Below, one piece after another: positions 1-7,711 of a stretch of DNA of 26,459 nucleotides. The notes under the pieces were generated by a model. That model searched no databases, had not been told where the DNA came from, and saw only the letters and a program-made list of their open reading frames with translations. Position 1 is the first letter of the stretch; each line of letters opens with the position of its first letter. The stretch covers positions 1-26,459 of the forward strand of contig DBXM01000035.1 in the NCBI GenBank assembly GCA_002309655.1, written 5' to 3'. A program made the translations under genes and the position numbers. The stretch is from Mageeibacillus sp. UBA1212 (GTDB taxonomy: Bacteria; Bacillota; Clostridia; UBA1212).

Positions 1-396
1 ATGTGTATCTGGGCTTGTTTTACCGCTTTCTATCGGACTGGAGAGATAACAGTTTCTCCGCTTTCTGCCGTACTGATGGCTGTGTTCTTTGCCCTCTTGG
101 GTATAACAATGGGCGTATATACCGGGTCGTTTACTATGGGGAAAAGGAAACTGCTCTCGCTGGCACTTCCAACAGCAATCGCTGCTATAGTGACAATTGC
201 CATGTATATCGGCGAGATGATCTTGCTCAGCGGAAATCTGTACAGATTTGGAAGTGGGTTTTTGTTTGAGGGATTAGGGAAGCTGGTATTGGCGCCTATA
301 GATATTCTTGTCATTCTCGCTTCAGGTGGAATCTCGCTGTTAATTTGCCGCCTCTTAAACAAAGATGGCAAGATACAAAACTATACCGCGGATTAA
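1..396 (+). CDS. Small integral membrane protein, probably 5'-truncated by the window edge
   Basis: The frame is open from the first base and ends with TAA at 394-396, leaving 131 residues. It begins with ATG at base 1, but no upstream sequence is visible, so the true start may lie outside the window. The protein is very hydrophobic, with three or four likely membrane helices (about residues 18-40, 50-72 and 90-115). It ends in a short polar tail. No catalytic motif is visible. It vaguely recalls the small four-helix TIGR04086/YrzE-type membrane proteins, but I cannot assign it. Its base composition is visibly more A+T-rich than the GH36 gene beyond the terminator, which may mean a different origin. 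A strong terminator follows 20 bases after the stop. Confidence 0.6.
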   Translation: MCIWACFTAFYRTGEITVSPLSAVLMAVFFALLGITMGVYTGSFTMGKRKLLSLALPTAIAAIVTIAMYIGEMILLSGNLYRFGSGFLFEGLGKLVLAPIDILVILASGGISLLICRLLNKDGKIQNYTAD

Positions 397-415
397 CTCG
401 GAGACAATAGAGATA

Positions 416-463
416 AGAATCCCGGACTGCTGCAGAGATACAACAGTCCGGGATTCTGTTTTT
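416..463 (+). terminator. Rho-independent terminator after the membrane protein gene
   Basis: A perfect 14-bp stem (416-429 with 444-457) around a 14-base loop is followed by GTTTTT. On the minus strand no clear T-run follows the stem, so it is read mainly as a plus-strand terminator. Confidence 0.85.
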
Positions 464-565
464 GCCAACCTTGTCAGACAGATGCCCGGATTTTTTTAAT
501 CAAAACTTTCTTATGAGCATCCGCCAAACGGCCCCTCTTTTTATTTTTCCGATTGAAGAGAACGG

Positions 566-2467
566 TTACTCGGATTTGAGTTTGTAAAGCAGAATTCTGC
601 TCTCGCGGCGGTTCGGGATCGTGACCTCCAGTCCTTCTTCCGCGAGCGTCTTTCCCGCGACTTCACGCGTTTCGTTCGTGTCGAGGTCCGTGACGGTGTA
701 CACGGCCGCTGCCCGGAGCCCTTCGAGAATGTACTTCGACGCCGTGCAGGAAGAGCCTTTTCTGCGGAAAGCGATCACAATTCCGTCGTTCTCTTCGGGA
801 CGGTCGTACCGGAACGCCGCCCAGCCGCCGTGTTCATGCGACCAGCCGCAGTTTTCCAGCGGGTAGAAATCGCACGAAAAATAGGGGCGCAGCGAGCGGT
901 ATTCCTCGCACATTTTCGCCATCCACGCGAATTGTTCCTCAGTGGGCTCCGGACGGTCTGTCCACCACCAGCTGCCGACGTAGGCGGGCGCGTATGAACT
1001 TCTCGTCGCGTAGGTGTCGCCCGCCCTCTTGCACACTCCTCCCGCGCAGGGAATGAAGCGGTTGAAGCCGAAATTCTGGGTCTGGATCGCGTCCGGGTCG
1101 CAGTTCGGCTCGCAGAAGGCGTCCGTGCGCCAGACGGGAACCGCGCGTTTCAGAGTTTCGACGTCAATCCGGCGGCCGCCCGAGGCGCAGTTGTCGATAA
1201 CGAGGTCCGGGTATTTCGCGCGCAGGTCGTCCCAGAGGCGGTAGAGGTTCATGACGTATTTGATCTCGTTCATGCCGCCGCGGTACATTTCGTCCGTGAT
1301 CCGCCACGACTGCAACGGCTCCATGTTGAAGTCCTGGCGCAGGCACTTGATGCCCAGACGGTCGATAAAGCCGCAGATCATGTCGAAAAGGTACTCCCGC
1401 ACCTCGTCCCGGTCAAGCCGCAGCAGGAGGTAGAAGCCGTCAAGCGGGTACAGCCAGTCCGGGTGGGCGACAGCGAGGTCCGTTCCCGGGTAGGCGCGCT
1501 CCGGCTCCATCCAAAGAAGGAGTTCCATTCCCGATTTGTGAATTGCTTTCACCACGTCTCGAAGGCCGTCCGGGTGCTCGTCCGGCCGCACCTGCCAGTT
1601 CCCGACCTGCTTGTACCAGTCGCCCGCGCCGGGAGTGCCGCCCTTGCCGTACCAGCCCGCGTCGATCCAGTAGTAGTCCGCCCTAACGCCGTGTTTCGCG
1701 AACTTCGCGATGTGGTCAAGGTGCTTCGCGGTCGGCATGCCCATTCCCTCCAGCGCGAACGGATACCGCTCCGGCGCGTAGGGACAGAGCTCGTTTTTCA
1801 CGAACCGGCGGAAAAGGTTGCTGCCGTGCGACCGAGGCCCGCGGTACTCCAGAAGCAGAACGGAGGACGTGCGGATGCGCTCGCCCGCGCGAAGCTTGAA
1901 GGAAGTGTACTCAAGCCCCGAACAAATTCTGACGGCCTGCCCGTCCTGATGCGTGAACGTCGCCTTCCACTGCCCCGACCAGCCGATTGCGACGATCAGA
2001 CCGTGCCCCGGCAGATAGATGTCGAAAAAAGGCATCACGCCGCTGCTGGAACGCCCGCCCCACGGATGGTAGCTCCGCGACGCCCCGCGTGCAAGAACGC
2101 GTTTTTTGACCTCGCACTCGAGGGCGGTCATGTCGGCGTGAAGGTAGGTCTCGTAGCCGAGATTTCCCGCGGTTTCGTAAATTTCGGGGGCGGTTGCACT
2201 GGTTTCGCCTGTTCCGCCCGCAAAGCACCACGTCGCGTCGCAGTCCAGAATGTCGCTGATAAGGCCGCTTTCGTGCGCGCCTTTGTTCTCGAACCAGAGC
2301 GTCCACGTGACCGCGTTGTAGGCCGGGAATTCTTCCCTGTGAAGCTCTATTTGCAATCCGTCCGCAAGTTTGTAGAGGAATCCGTACTCCTCAGGGGTCA
2401 CTTTCGCGTCCGCCAGGTCAAACGGTTTTCCGTTGTAATTAAAAGAAAAACGCGGGGTAATGTTCAT
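566..2467 (-). CDS. Alpha-galactosidase, glycoside hydrolase family 36
   Basis: This 633-residue protein has the GH36/GH27 (clan GH-D) barrel signatures in order: YYWIDAGWYG (265-274), LLWMEPE (317-323), LRQDFN with the predicted nucleophile Asp379, DNCASGGRRID (425-435), and WRTD with the predicted acid/base Asp449. An N-terminal beta-sandwich of about 230 residues precedes the barrel, and a short beta domain follows. It is somewhat shorter than the usual 700-740 residues of bacterial GH36. There is no signal peptide, so it should act in the cytoplasm, removing terminal alpha-galactose from imported oligosaccharides such as melibiose or raffinose; the exact substrate is inferred. The ATG is preceded by GGGAGA. 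It has its own promoter (2503-2531) and lies behind the terminator of the upstream surface-protein pair. No convincing terminator is visible downstream. Confidence 0.9.
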   Translation of the reverse strand: MNITPRFSFNYNGKPFDLADAKVTPEEYGFLYKLADGLQIELHREEFPAYNAVTWTLWFENKGAHESGLISDILDCDATWCFAGGTGETSATAPEIYETAGNLGYETYLHADMTALECEVKKRVLARGASRSYHPWGGRSSSGVMPFFDIYLPGHGLIVAIGWSGQWKATFTHQDGQAVRICSGLEYTSFKLRAGERIRTSSVLLLEYRGPRSHGSNLFRRFVKNELCPYAPERYPFALEGMGMPTAKHLDHIAKFAKHGVRADYYWIDAGWYGKGGTPGAGDWYKQVGNWQVRPDEHPDGLRDVVKAIHKSGMELLLWMEPERAYPGTDLAVAHPDWLYPLDGFYLLLRLDRDEVREYLFDMICGFIDRLGIKCLRQDFNMEPLQSWRITDEMYRGGMNEIKYVMNLYRLWDDLRAKYPDLVIDNCASGGRRIDVETLKRAVPVWRTDAFCEPNCDPDAIQTQNFGFNRFIPCAGGVCKRAGDTYATRSSYAPAYVGSWWWTDRPEPTEEQFAWMAKMCEEYRSLRPYFSCDFYPLENCGWSHEHGGWAAFRYDRPEENDGIVIAFRRKGSSCTASKYILEGLRAAAVYTVTDLDTNETREVAGKTLAEEGLEVTIPNRRESRILLYKLKSE

Positions 2468-2502
2468 GCCGGTCTCCCTTCCCGATGTTTTGATGTGTCT
2501 GT

Positions 2503-2531
2503 ATTATATTTCCCGGTGGGCTGCAAATCAA
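2503..2531 (-). promoter_or_regulatory. Sigma-A-type promoter of the GH36 gene
   Basis: On the minus strand TTGATT (2531-2526), a 17-base spacer and TATAAT (2508-2503) lie about 36 bases upstream of the GH36 start codon. Confidence 0.75.
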
Positions 2532-2552
2532 GCCCGTTCCTTATGCGGGAAT

Positions 2553-2601
2553 TATAAAGAATGAGCCGCGCGCCGGTAAAAGCAAACCCCTGGCGCGCGG
2601 C
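2553..2601 (-). terminator. Terminator after the modular surface-protein pair
   Basis: A perfect 10-bp G+C stem, GCCGCGCGCC (2601-2592 on -) with GGCGCGCGGC (2574-2565), is followed on the minus strand by a moderately T-rich stretch (TCATTCTTTAT). It lies about 29 bases past the stop codon of the 505-residue protein and just before the GH36 promoter. Confidence 0.75.
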
Positions 2602-2629
2602 CCTTCCCTAAGCCAATCCTTGTAAAGCC

Positions 2630-4147
2630 TTATTTCTTTTTCTTCCCGATCAAAATGCCCAGAAGCACGCACACCGCGCACAGAAGAATTCCCACGACGA
2701 CCGCTACCGCAATCGCCGCAACCTTTATCAAGCTCTTTCCCGATTCGGGGCCGTCCGGACCCGCGGTGGGCTTTTCGGTTTTTCCGGAATTCTGGGTGGC
2801 GTCCGAAGTAGCTTCAGGCGTGGCGTCCGTCTCCGGCGCGGCGGTATTCCCGGCTTCTGCAGTGTCGAAGTCCACCATTACCACAAGAGTGCCGTTCGGG
2901 TTTTTCAAGGCGTATCCGCTCACCTTTTGGCCGTGGACGTCCTTCACTTCGACCGTGACGCTGTCCGCGAATTCGTACCCCTGTTTCGGCTCAAGAATGG
3001 TCTTCAGCCTGTACATTCTGCCCGCCTCGAAGTACGGCGCATCCGCCTCGTTCTCCCAGTTCGTGGGCAGTTCGAGGTCCTCTTCCTGGCCTATCGCCAG
3101 CCTGTACCATATCGAACCCGCGCCGGGCATAATTCTGTCGCAGCACTTCGCGGTGTCCTCCGCAAGCTTCCAGTCGTATCTCGGCTCGCCGCCTACGAAC
3201 GGGAACAGTACGTTCTCAATAGTTATATTCGTGATCTCTTTGGCGGGGGTCGCAGACTTAGGCTCTCCAAAGGTGTAGCTTGCGTCGCAGGCTCCATACC
3301 CGTCAATACCCCTCACGTTAATCTCAGCCGGTTTTCCGTTGACAGTCGCAGTTGTCCCCTCACAAAAATAGTAACCGTTTTTCGTACCCGCGTACACCGT
3401 AACCTTATAGACGTTGCCTGCCTTGAAAGGTCTGTAACCGGGTTCCGAATCTTCCGGCATTAGACTGAATGTCTTGCCACCGTCGGTTGATTCGCTCCAG
3501 GACATTGAAGGCGGTAAAAAGGCATTGGTATTGCATTTGTCCGACGGCTCAACGTTCCAATTGAAATCCGGATACTGCCCTGCAACCGGTTCGGTAACGC
3601 CTGTAACCGCAAACTCTTTAACTACATTGGACGCATCGAGCGGTCCGAAATCCGCAAACACGCTGAGCGTTCCGTCACCGTTTTTCTTGGCATGACCGTT
3701 CACTGTCACGAGGTTTGAACACGTAATTTCGAAAGACACCGCATCGGCGAAAACATAACCCGGATCGGCCTTAAGAAGCGTCTCGAACCGGTACATTCTT
3801 CCCTCTTCGAAAAGCGGCATATCCTCATCGTTCTGCCAATTTGCGGGAAGCTTTTCATCAAGTTCCGATCCGATTCCGAGCTTGTACCAGACTGCGCCGG
3901 CACCGGGCATCGCACGGCTGACTCCCTCCAAATCATCCTTGAGGAAATAGTAATACGTATCTTTCGAGAGAACCCATTCGTAATCAGGAGTCGTTCCTAC
4001 AACCGGGAAGAACAGCCTGATAATGTGAACATACGAAATCTCGGTTGCGGCGGCGGAAGTAACCGCGGTCGGAAACGCCGCAAAAGCCGCCAGGACCGCC
4101 AGAACCGCGACCGCGACAGTTATTATCAGCGCTTTGTACAGTTTCAT
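2630..4147 (-). CDS. Secreted membrane-anchored protein with A-B-A modules
   Basis: The 505-residue protein has an N-terminal signal peptide (about 1-33), three extracellular modules, a Thr/Pro/Glu-rich spacer (about 432-471), one C-terminal transmembrane helix (about 472-500) and a KKKK tail, with no LPXTG. Modules A1 (about 36-170) and A2 (about 304-429) share a PGAG-x-WY core, a TNW or ANW segment, FE-x-GRMYR and a GY-x-FAD element. Module B (about 177-293) is of a different type, with EPVAG, DKCNT, STDGGKTF, FKAGNVYKV and TVNG. It is paralogous to the next gene upstream, from which it is separated by 36 bases, and it has a textbook AAAGGAGG site 5 bases before the ATG. The modules look like Ig-like beta domains, but I recognise no named family. 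A binding or adhesion role is only a guess. Confidence 0.85.
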   Translation of the reverse strand: MKLYKALIITVAVAVLAVLAAFAAFPTAVTSAAATEISYVHIIRLFFPVVGTTPDYEWVLSKDTYYYFLKDDLEGVSRAMPGAGAVWYKLGIGSELDEKLPANWQNDEDMPLFEEGRMYRFETLLKADPGYVFADAVSFEITCSNLVTVNGHAKKNGDGTLSVFADFGPLDASNVVKEFAVTGVTEPVAGQYPDFNWNVEPSDKCNTNAFLPPSMSWSESTDGGKTFSLMPEDSEPGYRPFKAGNVYKVTVYAGTKNGYYFCEGTTATVNGKPAEINVRGIDGYGACDASYTFGEPKSATPAKEITNITIENVLFPFVGGEPRYDWKLAEDTAKCCDRIMPGAGSIWYRLAIGQEEDLELPTNWENEADAPYFEAGRMYRLKTILEPKQGYEFADSVTVEVKDVHGQKVSGYALKNPNGTLVVMVDFDTAEAGNTAAPETDATPEATSDATQNSGKTEKPTAGPDGPESGKSLIKVAAIAVAVVVGILLCAVCVLLGILIGKKKK

Positions 4148-4183
4148 GGTCGCCTCCTTTTAATGAGAACCGGACGGTTCACG

Positions 4184-6208
4184 TTACTTCTGTTTCTTTC
4201 CGATCAGCACGCCGACCAGAACAAGGGCCGCGCACAGAAGCAGACCAATTACAACCGCGAAAACGATTATCAGCGCCTTAAGGAGCGAACTAATTTGATT
4301 CTCGCCCGTCTGTTTGCCGTTGTTCGGTTTGCCGTCATCCGGCTTTGTTGTTGACTCGGCAGGGTCGGTCTCCGTAGGTCCGTCCGTCGCGTTTCCGGCA
4401 GGCTCACCTGTGGAAGGCTCATCAGTCGCGGGCTCACCGGTAACCGGTGCGTCAGTCGCGGGCTCCTCGGTAGGTTCCTCCGTCGCAGGCGCCTCGGTTG
4501 GCTGCTCTTTAGCAGGCGGGAACGTGTAGCTGATCGTCGCATAGTAGTAAGACGTCCCCTGAACCCTCATCACCACGCACTCCGCAGTGTTTCCGTTGAC
4601 GGTCGCCTTCAGGCTCTCGCTCATCAGAAAATCATCTTCGGCGGTGACGTCTGTCTCGAATTTGTAGATATTCCCGGCCTTGAAGGGCTTGACGCCTTCG
4701 CCGTTGGTGTCCATTTTTACGAACGTTTTGCCGCCGTCTGTCGACTCGTACCACGTTGCGCCGGCGCCGGGACGCGACTTTTCGCAGTGCGAGCCGGAAG
4801 CGATTGTGAACGTGTACATCTGATTCTCGCCGTCGACCGGCTCCTTCACGTTGATAATGTCGCACTTGACCGCGGTGCTCGAGAGCGGCGCAACCTCGAG
4901 GTCGACCTCAATCAAAAGCGCTCCGTAGTCGGTATTGTACGCGCGTCCGTTGACAGTGACGCCCTTGTCGCTCGTTATGTCGACGATGATCCCGTCGGCG
5001 TCCGGGAACGCGTAGCCCGGCTTCGGCGAGACCTCTGTCTTGAACCTGTAAATTCTGCTCTCTTCGAAAAGCGGCGCGTCCGCGTCGTCCTCCCAGTTTG
5101 TCGGCATCTTCCAGTCGGACTCGGAACCGATCGCGAGCCTGTACCAGATCGCTCCTGCGCCGGGCATCGACAGCTCGCAGTTCTTCGTTCCGGACGCGAG
5201 GTCAAAATCGTATCGCGGCGTGTTGCCGATGACCGGGAACGCGACGTTCTCAAGGTGGACGTATGTGATTTTCGACTCGCTTGCGGTCGGCAGACGGTCG
5301 AACGTATAACTGACCGTCGCGTACTTGTTGGCATCCGGTCCCGAATCTTTAACGTAACACTCGGCGACCTCTCCGTTCAGCGTTGCTCTGCACTTCGAAC
5401 TAAAATAATAACTGCCTGTCGCGGTCACGTACGTCTCTACCTTGTAGACGTTGTTCGGCGCGAACTGCCTGTAGCCCGGCTCCCACGGTTTGGGCATCAC
5501 CGTAAAGGTATTGCCGCCGTCGTTCGATTCGAGCCATTCCATTGCCGGGTTCTGCACGCCTGTCGTGTTGCACTTGTCTGCGGGTCCGACGGTCCAATCG
5601 AATTTCGGGTAATTGCCCGCGATGGGCTCCTCGACGTTGAAGACGTTGCAGTATTTGATTGCTTTCTCCGAGGTGACCGGGCCGAAAACGCAGTCAATGT
5701 GCAAACCAAATATGTTCATGTAACCATAATCAATACTGTAACTCTCCAGCGTCGGTATCGCGGTCTCGCCTTCGGTACTCTTGAGGTAGACTTTGCTTGT
5801 GTCTTCTCCTATGTAGGTTGTTCCGTAGGAACCACGGATGTCCGTGTGGAATCTGTAAGTTTTGCCCTCTTCAAAAACAGGCTTGTCCGCCTCGCTCGAC
5901 CATGTCGAAGGCAGCTCGACGTCCGGCTCGGACCCGTTGCCGACCAGGTACCACGTCACCTTTTTTTCCGGGTCGGCGAAAACGAGACTCGATCCGGAAG
6001 ACTTCTCTTCGATTTCGCACTCAAACGACGGGGTGCGCCCTGCGGCGGGAAATGTGACGCCGGTGATCCAAATCTCCTTCGCAGTAGCAATCGGTACAAC
6101 GTGTGCCAGGTTGATAATTCCCCTCGCAAGAGCGGTGACCGCGGGTGCGGCTATAACGAAGGCCAGCGTCAGCGCGAGAAATATGCAAAAACTCTTTCGC
6201 AGATTCAT
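4184..6208 (-). CDS. Secreted membrane-anchored protein with A-B-A-B modules
   Basis: The 674-residue protein is the longer paralogue of the downstream gene. It has a signal peptide (about 1-30), then modules A1 (45-178), B1 (181-303), A2 (312-443) and B2 (447-563). A long Thr/Pro/Glu/Asp-rich stalk (about 565-638), a single transmembrane helix (about 639-670) and a GKKQK tail follow. A modules carry the PGAG-x-WYRLAIG and NW-x-DDAD core (degenerate in A1). B modules carry EP-x-(A/D)G, SxDGGxTF, NxYKxET and a TxNG motif. A pair of cysteines in most modules may form disulfides. AAAGGGG precedes the ATG. The 36-base gap to the next gene holds a small palindrome, GAACCG/CGGTTC at 4167-4180, so the pair is probably one transcript. 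Function unknown; a surface-exposed stalk protein is the safest reading. Confidence 0.87.
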   Translation of the reverse strand: MNLRKSFCIFLALTLAFVIAAPAVTALARGIINLAHVVPIATAKEIWITGVTFPAAGRTPSFECEIEEKSSGSSLVFADPEKKVTWYLVGNGSEPDVELPSTWSSEADKPVFEEGKTYRFHTDIRGSYGTTYIGEDTSKVYLKSTEGETAIPTLESYSIDYGYMNIFGLHIDCVFGPVTSEKAIKYCNVFNVEEPIAGNYPKFDWTVGPADKCNTTGVQNPAMEWLESNDGGNTFTVMPKPWEPGYRQFAPNNVYKVETYVTATGSYYFSSKCRATLNGEVAECYVKDSGPDANKYATVSYTFDRLPTASESKITYVHLENVAFPVIGNTPRYDFDLASGTKNCELSMPGAGAIWYRLAIGSESDWKMPTNWEDDADAPLFEESRIYRFKTEVSPKPGYAFPDADGIIVDITSDKGVTVNGRAYNTDYGALLIEVDLEVAPLSSTAVKCDIINVKEPVDGENQMYTFTIASGSHCEKSRPGAGATWYESTDGGKTFVKMDTNGEGVKPFKAGNIYKFETDVTAEDDFLMSESLKATVNGNTAECVVMRVQGTSYYYATISYTFPPAKEQPTEAPATEEPTEEPATDAPVTGEPATDEPSTGEPAGNATDGPTETDPAESTTKPDDGKPNNGKQTGENQISSLLKALIIVFAVVIGLLLCAALVLVGVLIGKKQK

Positions 6209-6305
6209 TTTTGTCCCCTTTCAGTCAATCATACTTTCGAAAATCACGCGAGCCTTCAGGCAGCCGACCTCCGGTCTGTCATTAGCCCGTCATTTGCCCG
6301 TCTAT

Positions 6306-6334
6306 CAAAAAGGGCGAACCTTGACGGTTCGCCC
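6306..6334 (-). terminator. Terminator of ugpC/msmX
   Basis: A perfect 9-bp stem (6334-6326 with 6320-6312) around a 5-base loop is followed on the minus strand by TTTTT (6311-6307). It lies about 42 bases past the ugpC stop and separates that gene from the two surface-protein genes. Confidence 0.88.
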
Positions 6335-6376
6335 GGGTTTTGCGGCTTTTACTACCGGACTCTGCCGCAGCCGCAA

Positions 6377-7489
6377 TCAGTTTGTAATAACATTTTCGGT
6401 GTCCTTGTCGAAAATGTGGACTCTCTCAGGGTTGATCGCGAACTTCATCGTGTCGCCGACGTAGACGTTGTGGCGCGGCTTGACTCTGGAGACGAAGTTC
6501 GTGTCCTCGATCGTGAAGTAGAGCAGCGACTCGGAGCCGAGGAGCTCGACAACGTCGATCGTCGATTCGATTATGCAGTCGCTGAACTGCTCGAGGTAAA
6601 CCGGCTCGTCGTGAACGTGCTCCGGTCTGATGCCCATGACGACTTCCTTGTCGATGTAGCCGAAGTGCTCGAGGATCTGCGCCTTCCTCTCGGGAAGCTT
6701 CACGGTCCATCTGCCGAGTCTCAGCAACACGTCCGCGCCCGCCTTCTCGACTCTCACGATTGCGAAGTTCATCTGCGGGCTTCCGATAAATCCGGCGACG
6801 AACATGTTGACCGGTTTCTCGTAAAGCACCTGAGGCGACTCGACCTGCTGGATGTAGCCGTCCTTCATAACAACGATTCTCGAACCCATCGTCATAGCTT
6901 CGGTCTGGTCGTGCGTAACGTAAATGACCGTCGTCTGAAGTCTCTGGTGGAGTTTGATGATCTCGGTCCTCATCAAGGCGCGCAGCTTAGCGTCGAGGTT
7001 GGAGAGCGGTTCGTCCATAAGGAAGACCTTAGGTTCGCGGACGATAGCACGTCCAAGCGCGACTCTCTGTCTCTGACCGCCGGACAACGCCTTGATCGAA
7101 CGGTCGAGCAAGTGCTCAATTTCAAGAATTCTCGCCGCTTCCTGAACTCTCTTCTTGATCTCGCCCTTAGGAGTCTTCCTGAGTTTGAGACCGAAGGCCA
7201 TGTTCTCGAAAACCGTCATGTGCGGGTACAGAGCGTAGTTCTGGAAAACCATCGCGATGTCTCTGTCCTTCGGTGCGATGTCGTTAACGAGTTTGCCGTC
7301 GATGAGCAGTTCGCCGGAGGTGATTTCCTCGAGACCCGCTATCATTCTGAGAGTCGTGGACTTACCGCATCCGGAAGGTCCGACGAGAACGACAAATTCC
7401 TTGTCCTGAATATCCAGGTTAAAGTCGTTGACAGCGGTAACGCCGCCGGGATACTTCTTGTAGATGTTCTTTAGCTTAACACTTGCCAT
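6377..7489 (-). CDS. ugpC: ABC sugar-import ATP-binding protein, UgpC/MsmK/MsmX family
   Basis: The 370-residue protein has a full nucleotide-binding domain: Walker A GPSGCGKST (37-45), Q-loop around FQNYALYPH, signature ALSGGQRQR (134-142), Walker B VFLMDEP (155-161), D-loop SNLDAK and switch histidine in THDQTEA. A C-terminal TOBE/OB regulatory region (about 240-370) is typical of CUT1 carbohydrate importers. In Firmicutes such ATPases (MsmX, MsmK) often serve several importers whose operons lack an ATPase. Here no permease or binding-protein gene is adjacent, which fits that shared role (inference). The start is well supported: GGAGG lies 9 bases before the ATG. It has its own promoter and terminator, so it is probably monocistronic. 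The exact symbol (ugpC or msmX) cannot be settled from sequence alone. Confidence 0.93.
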   Translation of the reverse strand: MASVKLKNIYKKYPGGVTAVNDFNLDIQDKEFVVLVGPSGCGKSTTLRMIAGLEEITSGELLIDGKLVNDIAPKDRDIAMVFQNYALYPHMTVFENMAFGLKLRKTPKGEIKKRVQEAARILEIEHLLDRSIKALSGGQRQRVALGRAIVREPKVFLMDEPLSNLDAKLRALMRTEIIKLHQRLQTTVIYVTHDQTEAMTMGSRIVVMKDGYIQQVESPQVLYEKPVNMFVAGFIGSPQMNFAIVRVEKAGADVLLRLGRWTVKLPERKAQILEHFGYIDKEVVMGIRPEHVHDEPVYLEQFSDCIIESTIDVVELLGSESLLYFTIEDTNFVSRVKPRHNVYVGDTMKFAINPERVHIFDKDTENVITN

Positions 7490-7539
7490 TTATATATCCT
7501 CCAAAGTTACTGAAGTCACATTTCCATGCGCTTTGTTCT

Positions 7540-7567
7540 ATTATAGCACTTTCGCCAAATAATTAAA
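7540..7567 (-). promoter_or_regulatory. Promoter of ugpC/msmX
   Basis: TATAAT (7545-7540 on -) lies about 50 bases before the start codon. A weak -35, TTTAAT (7567-7562), is 16 bases upstream. The -10 match is perfect and the -35 is poor. Confidence 0.6.
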
Positions 7568-7711
7568 GTAGAATTTTCGCCCCGCGGCCGCCTTTTTTTT
7601 GGTCATTTTGCACAAGGAAGAGAAAAATGAAGGGAAAACGGGAACGGTTAAGGAACGTGAAACACGGAAACGCGGGTTTCAACCGGCATCCCGTATTTCG
7701 AATTCCTCATT

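Noticed and set aside
1463..2557. 364-codon open frame on the plus strand
   Set aside because: It is antisense to the GH36 gene, which has clear catalytic motifs.
6268..6297. Two adjacent near-repeats (CATTAGCCCGT and CATTTGCCCGT)
   Set aside because: Only two short copies, no dyad and no clear promoter relation, so no operator can be claimed.
4787..7474. 895-codon open frame on the plus strand
   Set aside because: It lies antisense to the modular surface protein and ugpC, is low-complexity Arg/Val/Asp-rich and has no domain. It is a composition artefact of G+C-rich codons.
7600..7711. Possible ligA terminator hairpins
   Set aside because: Several 5-bp pairings (such as GAAAC/GTTTC) are possible, but none has a solid stem followed by a T-run.
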